Shown: one piece after another, positions 54,958 to 63,461 of the stretch | How the letters are laid out: each line of letters starts with the position of its first letter | How positions within the stretch are numbered: position 1 is the stretch's first letter | From: Muribaculaceae bacterium | GTDB lineage: Bacteria; Bacteroidota; Bacteroidia; Bacteroidales; Muribaculaceae | Assembly: GCA_017555085.1 (NCBI GenBank) | Contig: JAFZHD010000012.1 | Location: 1-64,000 of the forward strand | Direction: 5' to 3' | DNA length: 64,000 nt | Notes under the pieces: generated by a model | Seen by the model: only the letters and a program-made list of their open reading frames with translations | Told to the model about the DNA's origin: nothing | The model's database searches: none | Program-made: the position numbers and the translations under genes

Positions 54958-56049
54958 CTACTGCTTTCTGAAACGAGTCAACAGCACATTCAATCCCACC
55001 CAAAGCAAAATATCAAAAAGCAAGATTAAATTCACATCAAGCACCCACGACAACACCACATTGAGCAGGATAAGGGCAATCGACATGGCAAGAATAAACA
55101 CCATCACCACTCGTTGCGACAATCCTGTAGCCATCATCTTGTGGTGAATGTGAGTTTGGTCGGGCTTAAAGGGGCTGCCACCGCGACGAATGCGGCCGAT
55201 AACCACCCTCACAACATCAATGCAAGGAATAAACAACGGCGCATAAGCCAACACCATCGGGTTGACATCTCTCACAGTTGCGCCAATCTGGCTTATCTTA
55301 ACAGCAAAAAAGCACAACAACAAACCCAATGTGAGCGAGCCTGTGTCGCCCATAAATATCTTCATGCGCTTTTTCGCATCGCCAAACACATTGAAGTAGA
55401 AAAACGGCACGACTGTACCCAACACGGCAAATGCAATAGCGGCGTAAATGTATTCGCCAACCATAAAGAAGGTTATGCCATAGCACAAAAACGCTATCGC
55501 ACTCATGCCCGATGCCAATCCGTCAACACCATCAATAAAGTTTATCGCATTGACTATATACACCACCATGAACACCGTAAACACCGCGCCCAACCAATAA
55601 GGCACCGTATCAAGGAAAAACACCCCATAGAAATGACATGCACACAGGCCCGACGCCAACAGCAACAAGCCGCTTGTGATTTGAGCGACAAATTTGCCAC
55701 GGTATCTCACACCAATCAAGTCATCGGCAAGCCCAACAAGGTATATCACAATTACTGCGCTTGTCAAAAACGCAATGCTTTTCATATCCGACACCAAGCA
55801 AGTCAACACCTCGATAGAGTCAAACACCAAGGTAACGCCCAACAACAACGACACTGACAAAATAACCACCGGCATGAAAGCCATGCCACCCAATCGCGGC
55901 ACTGCGCCTTGATGTATTTTGCGACCGTCAATGTTGTCAAACAGTCGTTTCTTGAACGCAATGAGCAATATCTGCGGAATAAGCACGCCCGAGAACACGA
56001 CGGCCACCACAAATACCGACAAAACTGATATCAGCCAAAACAGACTCAT
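54958..56049 (-). CDS. Polyprenyl-phosphate sugar-1-phosphate transferase (WecA/TagO type)
   Basis: 363 residues with about ten to eleven membrane helices. Signature parts are HQGAVPRLGGMAFMPVVILS near 46, LVGLADDLIGVRYRGKF (the DD pair binding Mg), NAINFIDGVDGLASGMSAIA (NxxxxDGxDGL, the hallmark), KIFMGDTGSLTLGLLLCFFA and RGGSPFKPDQTHIHHKMM (HHH-type motif). It starts lipid-linked sugar assembly by moving a sugar-phosphate, probably GlcNAc-1-P or a relative, onto undecaprenyl phosphate. It lies 83 bases upstream of the capsule promoter region and follows the serine hydrolase gene by 27 bases. Confidence 0.92.
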   Translation of the reverse strand: MSLFWLISVLSVFVVAVVFSGVLIPQILLIAFKKRLFDNIDGRKIHQGAVPRLGGMAFMPVVILSVSLLLGVTLVFDSIEVLTCLVSDMKSIAFLTSAVIVIYLVGLADDLIGVRYRGKFVAQITSGLLLLASGLCACHFYGVFFLDTVPYWLGAVFTVFMVVYIVNAINFIDGVDGLASGMSAIAFLCYGITFFMVGEYIYAAIAFAVLGTVVPFFYFNVFGDAKKRMKIFMGDTGSLTLGLLLCFFAVKISQIGATVRDVNPMVLAYAPLFIPCIDVVRVVIGRIRRGGSPFKPDQTHIHHKMMATGLSQRVVMVFILAMSIALILLNVVLSWVLDVNLILLFDILLWVGLNVLLTRFRKQ

Positions 56050-56076
56050 GACTTCTTGATTTCGTTAAACGCTTTA

Positions 56077-57561
56077 TTACTCCCCTACAATAACAAAAGG
56101 TTTTGAGGGGAAGTTTTGATTTACTGTAATTTCAACTTTATCGCCAAATTTCACATCAAGGCGAATTGATGTCACCCAATTGACATAATGAATCTTTGCC
56201 GACAATGTGTTGTCTTCATTCCACGCATAGCAAGAGCCGGTGTAGAATGGGCCGGTAATTCCCGAAAAGCGCGCTTGCGCACCAATAGAGTAATTGGGAT
56301 AACCGCCAAGTTGAGATGTGAGCCATTGCTTGTAGCCCAACTCGATAGCCGACTTGCTGCCGTCTTCCTCAACAACATTGAGAACGACTTTTTCTTTATC
56401 AAAAGCAAAAGCAACCGATTTCCAACCGAGTTTATTCTTTCCTAATTTGATTTTCTTGCCGTTGTATTTCTTAGACAAGTCGTTATATTCATTTCCCTCA
56501 AGCAAAGGAAGAGACGCAGAGGCCTCATATTTTTCCAATGATTCCAACGCTGCGGGAGTAGTTTCAATAGCGCAATTCAAGCAATGTTTCACCACTGTAT
56601 TCCAAATATTACCGCGTTCGGGCCAGCCTTTACTTCTCGAGCATTGGTTTAAGACTACCACCATATTCTTTTGAGGCACAACGATTATATATTGACCAAA
56701 CGCACCGTCAGCGCGCCATGCACCGGGATACTCGCAAAGCCAAATCTGATAACCATAATCATTGGCATCGCGCACGACTCTAACAGTCATCATTTCGTCA
56801 ATCCATTCGCTTGAAATCAACTGCTTGCCTTCCCATTGGCCTTTATTCAAGAGCAACTGACCAAACATTGCCTGCGACATTGCCGACATATAAATACCCC
56901 AGCCGCCGGTTACGATGCCTTTGGGACACAATTCCCATTCTACATCATTGATTCCCATAGGGTCAAACACGCGTTCCTTCAACAATTGCAACACATCTTT
57001 ACCCATAACTTGCTGCACAACAGCCGACAATAAGTAAGTTTCGATTGAATCATAAGAATATCTCGTGCCAGGTTGCGCAAACAACGGGCGAGACAAATAG
57101 TAGTCAACCCAGTCTTGCTGTGTGTTGCGCATACCGCCTTCGGTCTTAAAGCCCGAGCGCATGGTGAGCATATCTTTGATTTTAACGCCTGCTATTGTTG
57201 AGGCATATTTGGGGAAGAATTTTGTCAACTCATCTTCTACCGACAGCTTGCCGTCATCAACTGCAAGACCCACTGCGGCAGCAACAAAAGTTTTAGACAC
57301 CGAATAAAGTGTGTGACGATGTTCTGCTTTGAATGGTGCAGGGTGCAATTCACCTGCCACCTTGCCGTCAACCATAACAATCAAGTGATGCAACTCGGTC
57401 TCGGTGCTTGCAAGCAATGAATCATAAAGCAACTCAAGTTGCTTGGGCGCAATACCCACCGATGCGGGTGACACTCGCTGAGGTTTGGCACTTGCAAATG
57501 CCGCCAACGGCAGCATCAAAAATAAAAATGCTAAAACTTTAATGGTTGACAACTTTTTCAT
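56077..57561 (-). CDS. Serine hydrolase of the beta-lactamase/PBP fold (class C-like)
   Basis: 494 residues with a signal peptide (LAFLFLMLPLAAFA|SAK). The catalytic S-x-x-K is TLYSVSKTFVAAAV at about residue 90, the Y-x-S/N motif is in YSYDSIETYLLSAVVQQVMG, and a third-box-like stretch lies in GAWRADGAFGQYIIVVPQK. A C-terminal ~150-residue beta domain follows, as in many DUF-extended beta-lactamase-related enzymes. Family members are D-Ala peptidases or esterases; a true beta-lactamase role is not implied. Periplasmic location is expected. Confidence 0.87.
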   Translation of the reverse strand: MKKLSTIKVLAFLFLMLPLAAFASAKPQRVSPASVGIAPKQLELLYDSLLASTETELHHLIVMVDGKVAGELHPAPFKAEHRHTLYSVSKTFVAAAVGLAVDDGKLSVEDELTKFFPKYASTIAGVKIKDMLTMRSGFKTEGGMRNTQQDWVDYYLSRPLFAQPGTRYSYDSIETYLLSAVVQQVMGKDVLQLLKERVFDPMGINDVEWELCPKGIVTGGWGIYMSAMSQAMFGQLLLNKGQWEGKQLISSEWIDEMMTVRVVRDANDYGYQIWLCEYPGAWRADGAFGQYIIVVPQKNMVVVLNQCSRSKGWPERGNIWNTVVKHCLNCAIETTPAALESLEKYEASASLPLLEGNEYNDLSKKYNGKKIKLGKNKLGWKSVAFAFDKEKVVLNVVEEDGSKSAIELGYKQWLTSQLGGYPNYSIGAQARFSGITGPFYTGSCYAWNEDNTLSAKIHYVNWVTSIRLDVKFGDKVEITVNQNFPSKPFVIVGE

Positions 57562-57591
57562 TTCTAAAAGTTATTTATTAGTAAAACTCCA

Positions 57592-57599
57592 CAAAGTTA
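57592..57599 (-). promoter_or_regulatory. -7 box of the serine hydrolase gene
   Basis: The minus strand reads TAACTTTG, 31 bases before the ATG. The expected -33 position lies in the tnaA terminator and shows no TTTG. Confidence 0.4.
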
Positions 57600-57612
57600 A
57601 CAAATTAAAATG

Positions 57613-57651
57613 TAAAAAGCACACCAATCACAAAAATTGATGTGCTTTTAT
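57613..57651 (-). terminator. Terminator of the tryptophanase gene
   Basis: AAAAGCACA and TGTGCTTTT arms with additional ATTG-type pairing flank an A-rich loop, and a T-rich stretch follows on the minus strand. It lies 21 bases past the tnaA stop. Confidence 0.75.
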
Positions 57652-57671
57652 CTATATTATTTCGCTATTGA

Positions 57672-59123
57672 CTACAAACTGTCGCCAAAATCTTCGCGGA
57701 ATTTAGCAGCCAAACGGTCTTGCCAATCATCGATAGCCTCCAAGCGGCCAGAGAAGAAACGCAATACTTGTGGCTCATCTTTCCACTTCAAACCGCCAAT
57801 CAAGTGACGGTTGTCATACAACCATTTCACGCGGTCGGCACAATACTTGATTTGAGAGAGTGTGAACACACGGCGAGGACATGCCAAGCGCAACAATTCC
57901 AATTCGGCATAGTTTTCTGTACCGTCTTCGTTGCGTTGTTCTGAAATTGAACCGCGTTCCATACCACGAATACCGCCGGCAATATACAACGCCGCTGCGA
58001 GAGCACCTGCGGGATACATTTCGTGGGGCATGTCGGGCAAGAATGCCGACGCATTGATGTGAGCGCCAAGACCACCGGCTGGCTTAACCATAGGCACACC
58101 ATATTCATCAAGCTCTTTAACGAGATATTCAATGAATTGAGGACCTTGATTGATGATTTCTTCGTCCATAGTTTCAAGAAGACCAACTGCCATGGCTTCC
58201 ATAGCGCGCACTTCCATACCACCATAAGTCAAGAAACCTTCAAACAAAGGAATCAACTCTTTCATCTTCATGATGAGGTCGTTATTGTTAGACACGATAC
58301 CACCACCGCGAGAGAAACCGAGTTTGCGGCTTGAAAAATAGATGAGGTCCATCGCATCGGCAATCTTGTGAGTGATTTCCTTGATAGACATGTTTTTAGC
58401 TGCTTCTTCGCGAGTCTTGATGAAATACAAGTTATCTTGCAACAACGATGCGTCAAGAACCGACATAATGCCGTTTTCGCGACACACTTTTGCCACTTCG
58501 AGCATATTTTCCATCGAAAGGGGCTGACCGCCAATGAGGTTAGTACCGGCTTCGATGCGCACAAAAGGAATATGCTCTGCACCCACTTCGGCAATAAGCG
58601 CTTTCAAACGGTCGATATCGAAGTTTCCTTTGAAAGGATGAATATAATCGGGGTCGAGACCTGCTTTTGTCACAAGTTCTTCTACTCTACCGCCCATGCG
58701 AGTGATGTGAGCTTTTGTAGTAGTGAAGTGGAAGTTCATGGGCACAACATCGCCAGGTTTTACAAACGATTCGGCAAGGATGTTTTCACATGCACGACCT
58801 TGGTGAGCGGGCAAGAAATACTCGGTTTTGAACACTGTTTTGAGAGCCGACACCAAGCGGTTGTATGTTTCAGAGCCTGCATAAGAGTCGTCGGCTTGCA
58901 TTGATGCAGCCACCTGATTATCACTCATCGCGTTAACGCCCGAGTCGGTAAGCATATCCATGAACACATCTTTGTTTTGCAACAAGAAAGTGTTGTTACC
59001 GGCTTCTTTGATTTTGGCTACGCGTTCTTCTACATTGGGGAGAAAAAGTTTTTGGACCACTCTCACCTTGTGCATTTCCAAGGGTACTTGTTGGTCTTGT
59101 TGGTAAAATTTTACTACTGACAT
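57672..59123 (-). CDS. tnaA: Tryptophanase (PLP beta-eliminating lyase)
   Basis: 483 residues, cytoplasmic. Family text: FLLQNKDVFMDMLTDSGVNA, MSDNQVAASMQADDSYAGSE, FLPAHQGRACENILAE, RIEAGTNLIGGQPLSMENM, and the PLP Lys in YFSSRKLGFSRGGG. The closing part includes GGIRGMERGSISEQRNEDG and LELLRLACPRRVFTLSQI. Members split L-tryptophan to indole, pyruvate and ammonia. The related tyrosine phenol-lyase shares the fold, but the overall text resembles Bacteroidales tryptophanases. It is a single-gene unit with its own terminator. Confidence 0.87.
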   Translation of the reverse strand: MSVVKFYQQDQQVPLEMHKVRVVQKLFLPNVEERVAKIKEAGNNTFLLQNKDVFMDMLTDSGVNAMSDNQVAASMQADDSYAGSETYNRLVSALKTVFKTEYFLPAHQGRACENILAESFVKPGDVVPMNFHFTTTKAHITRMGGRVEELVTKAGLDPDYIHPFKGNFDIDRLKALIAEVGAEHIPFVRIEAGTNLIGGQPLSMENMLEVAKVCRENGIMSVLDASLLQDNLYFIKTREEAAKNMSIKEITHKIADAMDLIYFSSRKLGFSRGGGIVSNNNDLIMKMKELIPLFEGFLTYGGMEVRAMEAMAVGLLETMDEEIINQGPQFIEYLVKELDEYGVPMVKPAGGLGAHINASAFLPDMPHEMYPAGALAAALYIAGGIRGMERGSISEQRNEDGTENYAELELLRLACPRRVFTLSQIKYCADRVKWLYDNRHLIGGLKWKDEPQVLRFFSGRLEAIDDWQDRLAAKFREDFGDSL

Positions 59124-59178
59124 AGGTTTGTTATTTAGATTTGTTTGTTTTATGCGATTGGTTTTTATCTTTTGCTTG

Positions 59179-59186
59179 CAAATATA
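59179..59186 (-). promoter_or_regulatory. -7 box of tnaA
   Basis: The minus strand reads TATATTTG, 56 bases before the tnaA ATG. A matching -33 box is not clear. Confidence 0.4.
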
Positions 59187-59236
59187 ATTCTTTTATATCA
59201 ATTTTATAGCATTTTTGCAAAAATAATTACAAAATT

Positions 59237-59270
59237 TCAGCCAAACCGTCATTTTTGACAATTTGGCTGA
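59237..59270 (-). terminator. Terminator of the choloylglycine hydrolase family gene
   Basis: TCAGCCAAA (59237-59245) pairs with TTTGGCTGA (59262-59270); an inner GTCA/TGAC stem extends it. It lies 22 bases past the gene's stop on the minus strand, followed by a T-rich stretch. Confidence 0.8.
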
Positions 59271-59291
59271 TATTTCACACTTGTTTATTCA

Positions 59292-60356
59292 CTACTTTAT
59301 AACAATATACTGAATAGGCTGCTCTTTCACCTCATCCATGGGGCACGACTGATACTTAACCTTGTCAAAATCTATGGTTGACAAGTCTATGCACCTAATC
59401 GAGTTGTCATAGGCGGTTTTGTAATACACCATGCGATGAGTCAAGTCTATTGCCGATGTCCATTGAGTAGCACTCGGAATGTCGGGGACCTCGCCGGCGG
59501 GGTGTTCAATACCGATGGGAATGTCAAAATTGTTGAGAATGTGGAAACATTGCAACACTGTTTCGTGGCCTGTTGCGAGTTGCGGTGCCGTTGCGCGATA
59601 AAACGCTATCCTCACAAATCGTGACGGAGGAGTTGCATCGCCCGGCAAGCCCAAGAAACCCGAATTACCGCCAATAGGCTTTAATGTCACATCGCCCAAT
59701 TTACGGTCGGGAGCAGCACCCGGAAACAGATTTACATAATTATTAAGGTTGGTCACATGCCACTGAAATCCGGGAGCGTTGGTCAGCACACCCACAGTAT
59801 TTTCATAGAAGTGAGGCTCACCGTCAACAATTTCAAGCACAACTTGACGGCCCGACGGCTCACCGATGCGATAATGCACCACCGAATTCCGGTCAAGACC
59901 AACGATGCGAACATTGCCAATTGCCTCTTTAACCTCGTCAATCGATGCAAATTGCGTCAATATCCATGTGGGCACTTGCAAATCTCCGAGTGTTTCATCA
60001 TTATGCGACGGTGAATATTCTTGATACTGACCATATTCGGGAAAGAAAAACAACCCGGCCGACAGTCCAGCCTCGTTAACGCCTTCGCAAATAAACTCCT
60101 TCATCACCACCGACATGCCCACAACACCAAAATTGGCCGTAAACATCAGTCCGTTAATGCCCGTTGGAGTAAAAGATGTTATTTCCTGACCGCGGGGAAT
60201 AATCACATACTCGCTTTTCAAAGCTCCTGCCGCAGCTTCAATAGTGCGCGCTTGCACATACGAGCCATCACGAGCTGTGAGCGACAATCCCGTGCACGCC
60301 ATTGCCTGCACTGCGCCGCAACACAAAGCCGTCCCTAACATAACTTTACTATTCAT
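59292..60356 (-). CDS. Choloylglycine hydrolase family enzyme (bile salt hydrolase / penicillin V acylase)
   Basis: 354 residues from MNSKVMLGTALCCGAVQAMA|C; the upstream Met at 60386 would spoil the signal. Cleavage after AMA exposes Cys21 as the N-terminal nucleophile, and the text CTGLSLTARDGSYVQARTIE has the conserved Arg that follows it. Later parts are GINGLMFTANFGVVGMSVVM, EGVNEAGLSAGLFFFPEY, VLTNAPGFQWHVTNLNNYVN and GNSGFLGLPGDATPPSRFVR, all typical. Family members hydrolyse amide bonds of conjugated bile acids or penicillin V. In a gut Bacteroidales, bile salt is plausible, but the choice is not certain. Periplasmic. Confidence 0.88.
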   Translation of the reverse strand: MNSKVMLGTALCCGAVQAMACTGLSLTARDGSYVQARTIEAAAGALKSEYVIIPRGQEITSFTPTGINGLMFTANFGVVGMSVVMKEFICEGVNEAGLSAGLFFFPEYGQYQEYSPSHNDETLGDLQVPTWILTQFASIDEVKEAIGNVRIVGLDRNSVVHYRIGEPSGRQVVLEIVDGEPHFYENTVGVLTNAPGFQWHVTNLNNYVNLFPGAAPDRKLGDVTLKPIGGNSGFLGLPGDATPPSRFVRIAFYRATAPQLATGHETVLQCFHILNNFDIPIGIEHPAGEVPDIPSATQWTSAIDLTHRMVYYKTAYDNSIRCIDLSTIDFDKVKYQSCPMDEVKEQPIQYIVIK

Positions 60357-60422
60357 ATCTGGTACATATAAAATTAAACTACACACCTATAACACCCCAC
60401 CACTCCGTTTTGTTTCGGACCA

Positions 60423-60450
60423 TAAAAAAATGCGGCCAATGATGACCGCA
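60423..60450 (-). terminator. Terminator of the gmk-to-DUF695 gene run
   Basis: TGCGG (60431-60435) pairs with CCGCA (60446-60450) with some inner pairing, and on the minus strand a run of seven T follows. It lies 18 bases past the DUF695 gene. Confidence 0.7.
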
Positions 60451-60467
60451 CAATGAAATAACTAACG

Positions 60468-60995
60468 CTATTTGTTATTATTTTTATATCCCTCCAGGAA
60501 GTAATCAATAGAATCCCAAGTCGGGTCTGTTTCTATTCGGTATTCAAACGCTCTTGTTTGATCACCTTTGGCAATAAGGTCATCAAGATAGTTTATTGCC
60601 AAATCCGGATTATTTAGCACCCATATCATTTGGCATGTTCCATCATTACTGGTCACTCGTGCCACAAACAAAGCATTGGGATGGACGGCATCATTTTTTA
60701 GTGCTTTATCAAATTCATCTGTAAAATTTCGCATAACCGCAAACTCCTCAGATGAAGGCCATTGATTTTCATCAACATCTTCAAATTCAAATATGATTGA
60801 GCAATAATAGCCAAACACTTGTTTTAATTGCACGTCTTCCTTATAGTCCCCCAAAGACTTATTTATTAGCATAAGGTGCAACTCGACACCATCTTTTGAA
60901 CGCACTTCTGCTAGGACAAAACTCTCATCAGGCAAACATATATTCACCTGGCGTGTTTCTTTCTTTTTCCCAAATAGCCTGCCCTTAACCCCCAT
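60468..60995 (-). CDS. DUF695-like protein
   Basis: 175 residues, soluble, with a basic start (MGVKGRLFGKKKETRQ). The segment QWPSSEEFAVMRNFTDEFDK, followed by ALFVARVTSNDGTCQMIWVL and AFEYRIETDPTWDSIDYFL, fits the DUF695 fold, also found among candidate immunity proteins. No signal or membrane part is present. It lies 46 bases after the M18 peptidase gene on the same strand and ends at a terminator, so it is probably the last gene of that run. Function unknown. Confidence 0.65.
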   Translation of the reverse strand: MGVKGRLFGKKKETRQVNICLPDESFVLAEVRSKDGVELHLMLINKSLGDYKEDVQLKQVFGYYCSIIFEFEDVDENQWPSSEEFAVMRNFTDEFDKALKNDAVHPNALFVARVTSNDGTCQMIWVLNNPDLAINYLDDLIAKGDQTRAFEYRIETDPTWDSIDYFLEGYKNNNK

Positions 60996-61041
60996 ACTTA
61001 TTTCTCTTTCAGAGCCTTATAACTATTTACCACAAAACTCA

Positions 61042-62337
61042 TCAACTATTATAGAACTCGGTGAATGCTTTGATTACATAAACATGGTCGTCGGTTGAGC
61101 ATGTTTCTCTCACCGAGTGCATTGCCCACATTGCGCTACCCATATCCACGCCACGCAAGTCAAGTTGCGATGTGAGAATATTGCCCAGAGTTGAGCCACC
61201 GGCCGAGTCACTGTGGTTGACAAAGTATTGACAAGGCACTCCAGCTTTGTCACACACGGCCTTAAACACCGCTGCCGAGTCGGCATCGGTCATATATTTG
61301 CAATTGGCGTTTATCTTGATAACAGGACCGTCGCCAAGCACGGGGTGGTTGGTCGGGTCATGCTTTTCGGCATAGTTGGGGTGAACGCCATGTGCATTAT
61401 CGGCGCTAACCATAAACGAGCGGGCAACAGCACGCAAAAATTCTTCTTCACCGCCACCTTGGCATGCCACGATGCGGCGCAAGATATTGGCCAACACAGG
61501 CGATGCTGCACCTTGTTTTGTGCCACTGCCGGTTTCTTCGTTGTCAAATATCGCCATTACGCGAGTCATTGAGCCATTACCCGATTCAAGAAGGGCTGTC
61601 ATAGCAGCGTGAGCCATACCCAAGTCATCAAGACGGCCCGATGTGATAAACTCATCGTTTACACCCACCAAGCAAGCGGGTGTGGTATCATAGAGCAACA
61701 AGTCGCAGTCGAGAATATCTTGCTCGTCAACACCCAATTCATTTGCAACAAGTCGCAACACATAGCCGTCGCGCTCAATCATGCTGTCAATGCGGCCAAT
61801 CACGGGCAACATATCTTTTTGTCTTGACAAATGATTGCCATCATTTACCGAGCGGTTAAAGTGGATTGCCAAATGTGGGATTGTGAGCAACGGACGGCCA
61901 ATCTTTACAAGTTTTGTCACGGGATTCAACACATCATTGCTGCGCAACATCACTCGGCCGGCGATTGACAAAGGACGATCAAACCATGTATAGAGAATAG
62001 GGCCGCCATAAACCTCGGTGTTGAGTTTCAAAATGCCGCCGTCCGACACCATTTCGGGATTGGGTTTGATGCGGAAACCGGGCGAATCGCTATGTGCCGA
62101 GATAATCTTAAATCCGTCGGCAGCGCCACCCTCGCCCACCACAAAGGCAAATATGGCCGAGTGGTTTTTAACTACATATCGGCGGTCGCCGGCTTTGAGG
62201 TTCCAAGCATCGGCTGGATTTAACTGACTGAATCCGTTGGCTTCAAGTGTTTCGCTAATGGTTTTTACCGCCCAAAAGTTACACACACTTTTGTTCATAA
62301 AGTCAACAAGGCCTGTTATATATTTATGATTTCTCAT
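61042..62337 (-). CDS. M18 family aminopeptidase
   Basis: 431 residues, a cytoplasmic zinc peptidase of the aspartyl aminopeptidase type. Metal and catalytic regions: IISAHSDSPGFRIKPNPEM (His/Asp, near 80-95), GRLDDLGMAHAAMTALLESG with the bridging Asp, IFDNEETGSGTKQGAASPVL (catalytic Glu pair), VSADNAHGVHPNY and the final His in MWAMHSVRETCSTDD. It removes N-terminal, often acidic, residues from peptides. It follows the DUF5063 gene by 12 bases. Confidence 0.92.
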   Translation of the reverse strand: MRNHKYITGLVDFMNKSVCNFWAVKTISETLEANGFSQLNPADAWNLKAGDRRYVVKNHSAIFAFVVGEGGAADGFKIISAHSDSPGFRIKPNPEMVSDGGILKLNTEVYGGPILYTWFDRPLSIAGRVMLRSNDVLNPVTKLVKIGRPLLTIPHLAIHFNRSVNDGNHLSRQKDMLPVIGRIDSMIERDGYVLRLVANELGVDEQDILDCDLLLYDTTPACLVGVNDEFITSGRLDDLGMAHAAMTALLESGNGSMTRVMAIFDNEETGSGTKQGAASPVLANILRRIVACQGGGEEEFLRAVARSFMVSADNAHGVHPNYAEKHDPTNHPVLGDGPVIKINANCKYMTDADSAAVFKAVCDKAGVPCQYFVNHSDSAGGSTLGNILTSQLDLRGVDMGSAMWAMHSVRETCSTDDHVYVIKAFTEFYNS

Positions 62338-62349
62338 ACACTCAGATTT

Positions 62350-62871
62350 TTATTGATTATCACTAATGTTATAATTGATTCCGTGCAACGCTCTCATCAC
62401 ATTGCACAAACGTTGTCCCCAATAACTTTCAAACTCGTCTCTCACGGCCACAACAGCCATTTCGACCAATTCTTCGGGGCTTTCTTTCACCATAACCACA
62501 AAGTTATACAGCACCTGGAAAATATCGGCCAATCCTTCCGACACACTCGCCGCAATGGGAGTGTCAGAATACTTCATATCTTCCTCAAACACTTCGAGAT
62601 ACACATCATCAGGACCGAGCAGATTTTCAACCGAACATCTTACCGATTCATAATAATCTTCCTCGAGCGCGCTTTCCAAATAAGCCTCATCGCTCGGGTC
62701 AAAATCGGTTTTCAAGTCGGTGGCTGAGATGTAAATTCGCGGCAACAATCGCAACATCGATTGCACAAAAGCCTCGCGTTCGCTTTCGCGGGCCTGCCCC
62801 ATTGCCACACAGTATTCATTGCACAATGCAATAAATGCCAAAGTGTTTGTGTTTAACGCTGTATTATCCAT
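62350..62871 (-). CDS. DUF5063 protein
   Basis: 173 residues, acidic and mostly helical, without signal or membrane segments. The text LAFIALCNEYCVAMGQARES, LRLLPRIYISATDL and YWGQRLCNVMRALHGINYN matches the DUF5063 family common in Bacteroidales. No reaction is known. It stands between nadD and the M18 peptidase with gaps of 10 and 12 bases, so it is part of the same transcript. Confidence 0.75.
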   Translation of the reverse strand: MDNTALNTNTLAFIALCNEYCVAMGQARESEREAFVQSMLRLLPRIYISATDLKTDFDPSDEAYLESALEEDYYESVRCSVENLLGPDDVYLEVFEEDMKYSDTPIAASVSEGLADIFQVLYNFVVMVKESPEELVEMAVVAVRDEFESYWGQRLCNVMRALHGINYNISDNQ

Positions 62872-62881
62872 TATATATATG

Positions 62882-63457
62882 TTATTTTTTATACAAATTG
62901 TGTTTTATGATATAGTCGTTCACGCCTTTGGGCAAAAACGCGTCCATATCATTGCCGAGGGCTATCCCCTCTCTGATAAATGTGCTTGACAAATTCACCA
63001 CCGGTGCATCAACAAATCTCACGCCATCAACATCGCCGATAACGACATCATAACCGGGGCGAGGATACACTATCACGCCATAATCGGCAATAATGCGGTC
63101 GCTATCGCGCCAACGGTCAAATATCTGCCAATTATCCGAACCGATAATAAGACTGAATTGTTTGTCGGGATAATCTTTTTTAAGACGGTCGAGAGTGTTG
63201 ATGGTATATGACGGTCGCGGCATCGACAGCTCGATGTCACACACCTTTATATGCTCGCAATCGCCGGCCGCCACTTGCAACATTGCCAATCGATGATTGT
63301 CGTCGGCAAGGCCATCGGCCTCTTTGAGCGGATTGCGTGGCGACAGCATGAGCCACACTTGGTCAAGGCCGGCATATTGGGCCAAATAGCTCGCAAGCAT
63401 CACATGTCCGACATGAACCGGATTAAACGAGCCGCCTAATACACCTATCCGTGTCAC
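62882..63457 (-). CDS. nadD: Nicotinate-nucleotide adenylyltransferase
   Basis: 191 residues. The nucleotidyltransferase motif GVLGGSFNPVHVGHVMLASY is at 6-25 (HxGH), followed by LSPRNPLKEADGLADDNHRL, FSLIIGSDNWQIFDRWRDSD and the closing SSTFIREGIALG (ISSTxIR motif). It makes deamido-NAD from nicotinate mononucleotide and ATP. It lies 4 bases after gmk. Confidence 0.95.
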   Translation of the reverse strand: MTRIGVLGGSFNPVHVGHVMLASYLAQYAGLDQVWLMLSPRNPLKEADGLADDNHRLAMLQVAAGDCEHIKVCDIELSMPRPSYTINTLDRLKKDYPDKQFSLIIGSDNWQIFDRWRDSDRIIADYGVIVYPRPGYDVVIGDVDGVRFVDAPVVNLSSTFIREGIALGNDMDAFLPKGVNDYIIKHNLYKK

Positions 63458-63461
63458 TCCG

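Noticed and set aside
55114-55857. Plus-strand frame of 247 codons opposite the WecA-type gene
   Set aside because: It mirrors membrane-helix codons of the real gene, giving His/Gln/Arg-rich nonsense without domains.
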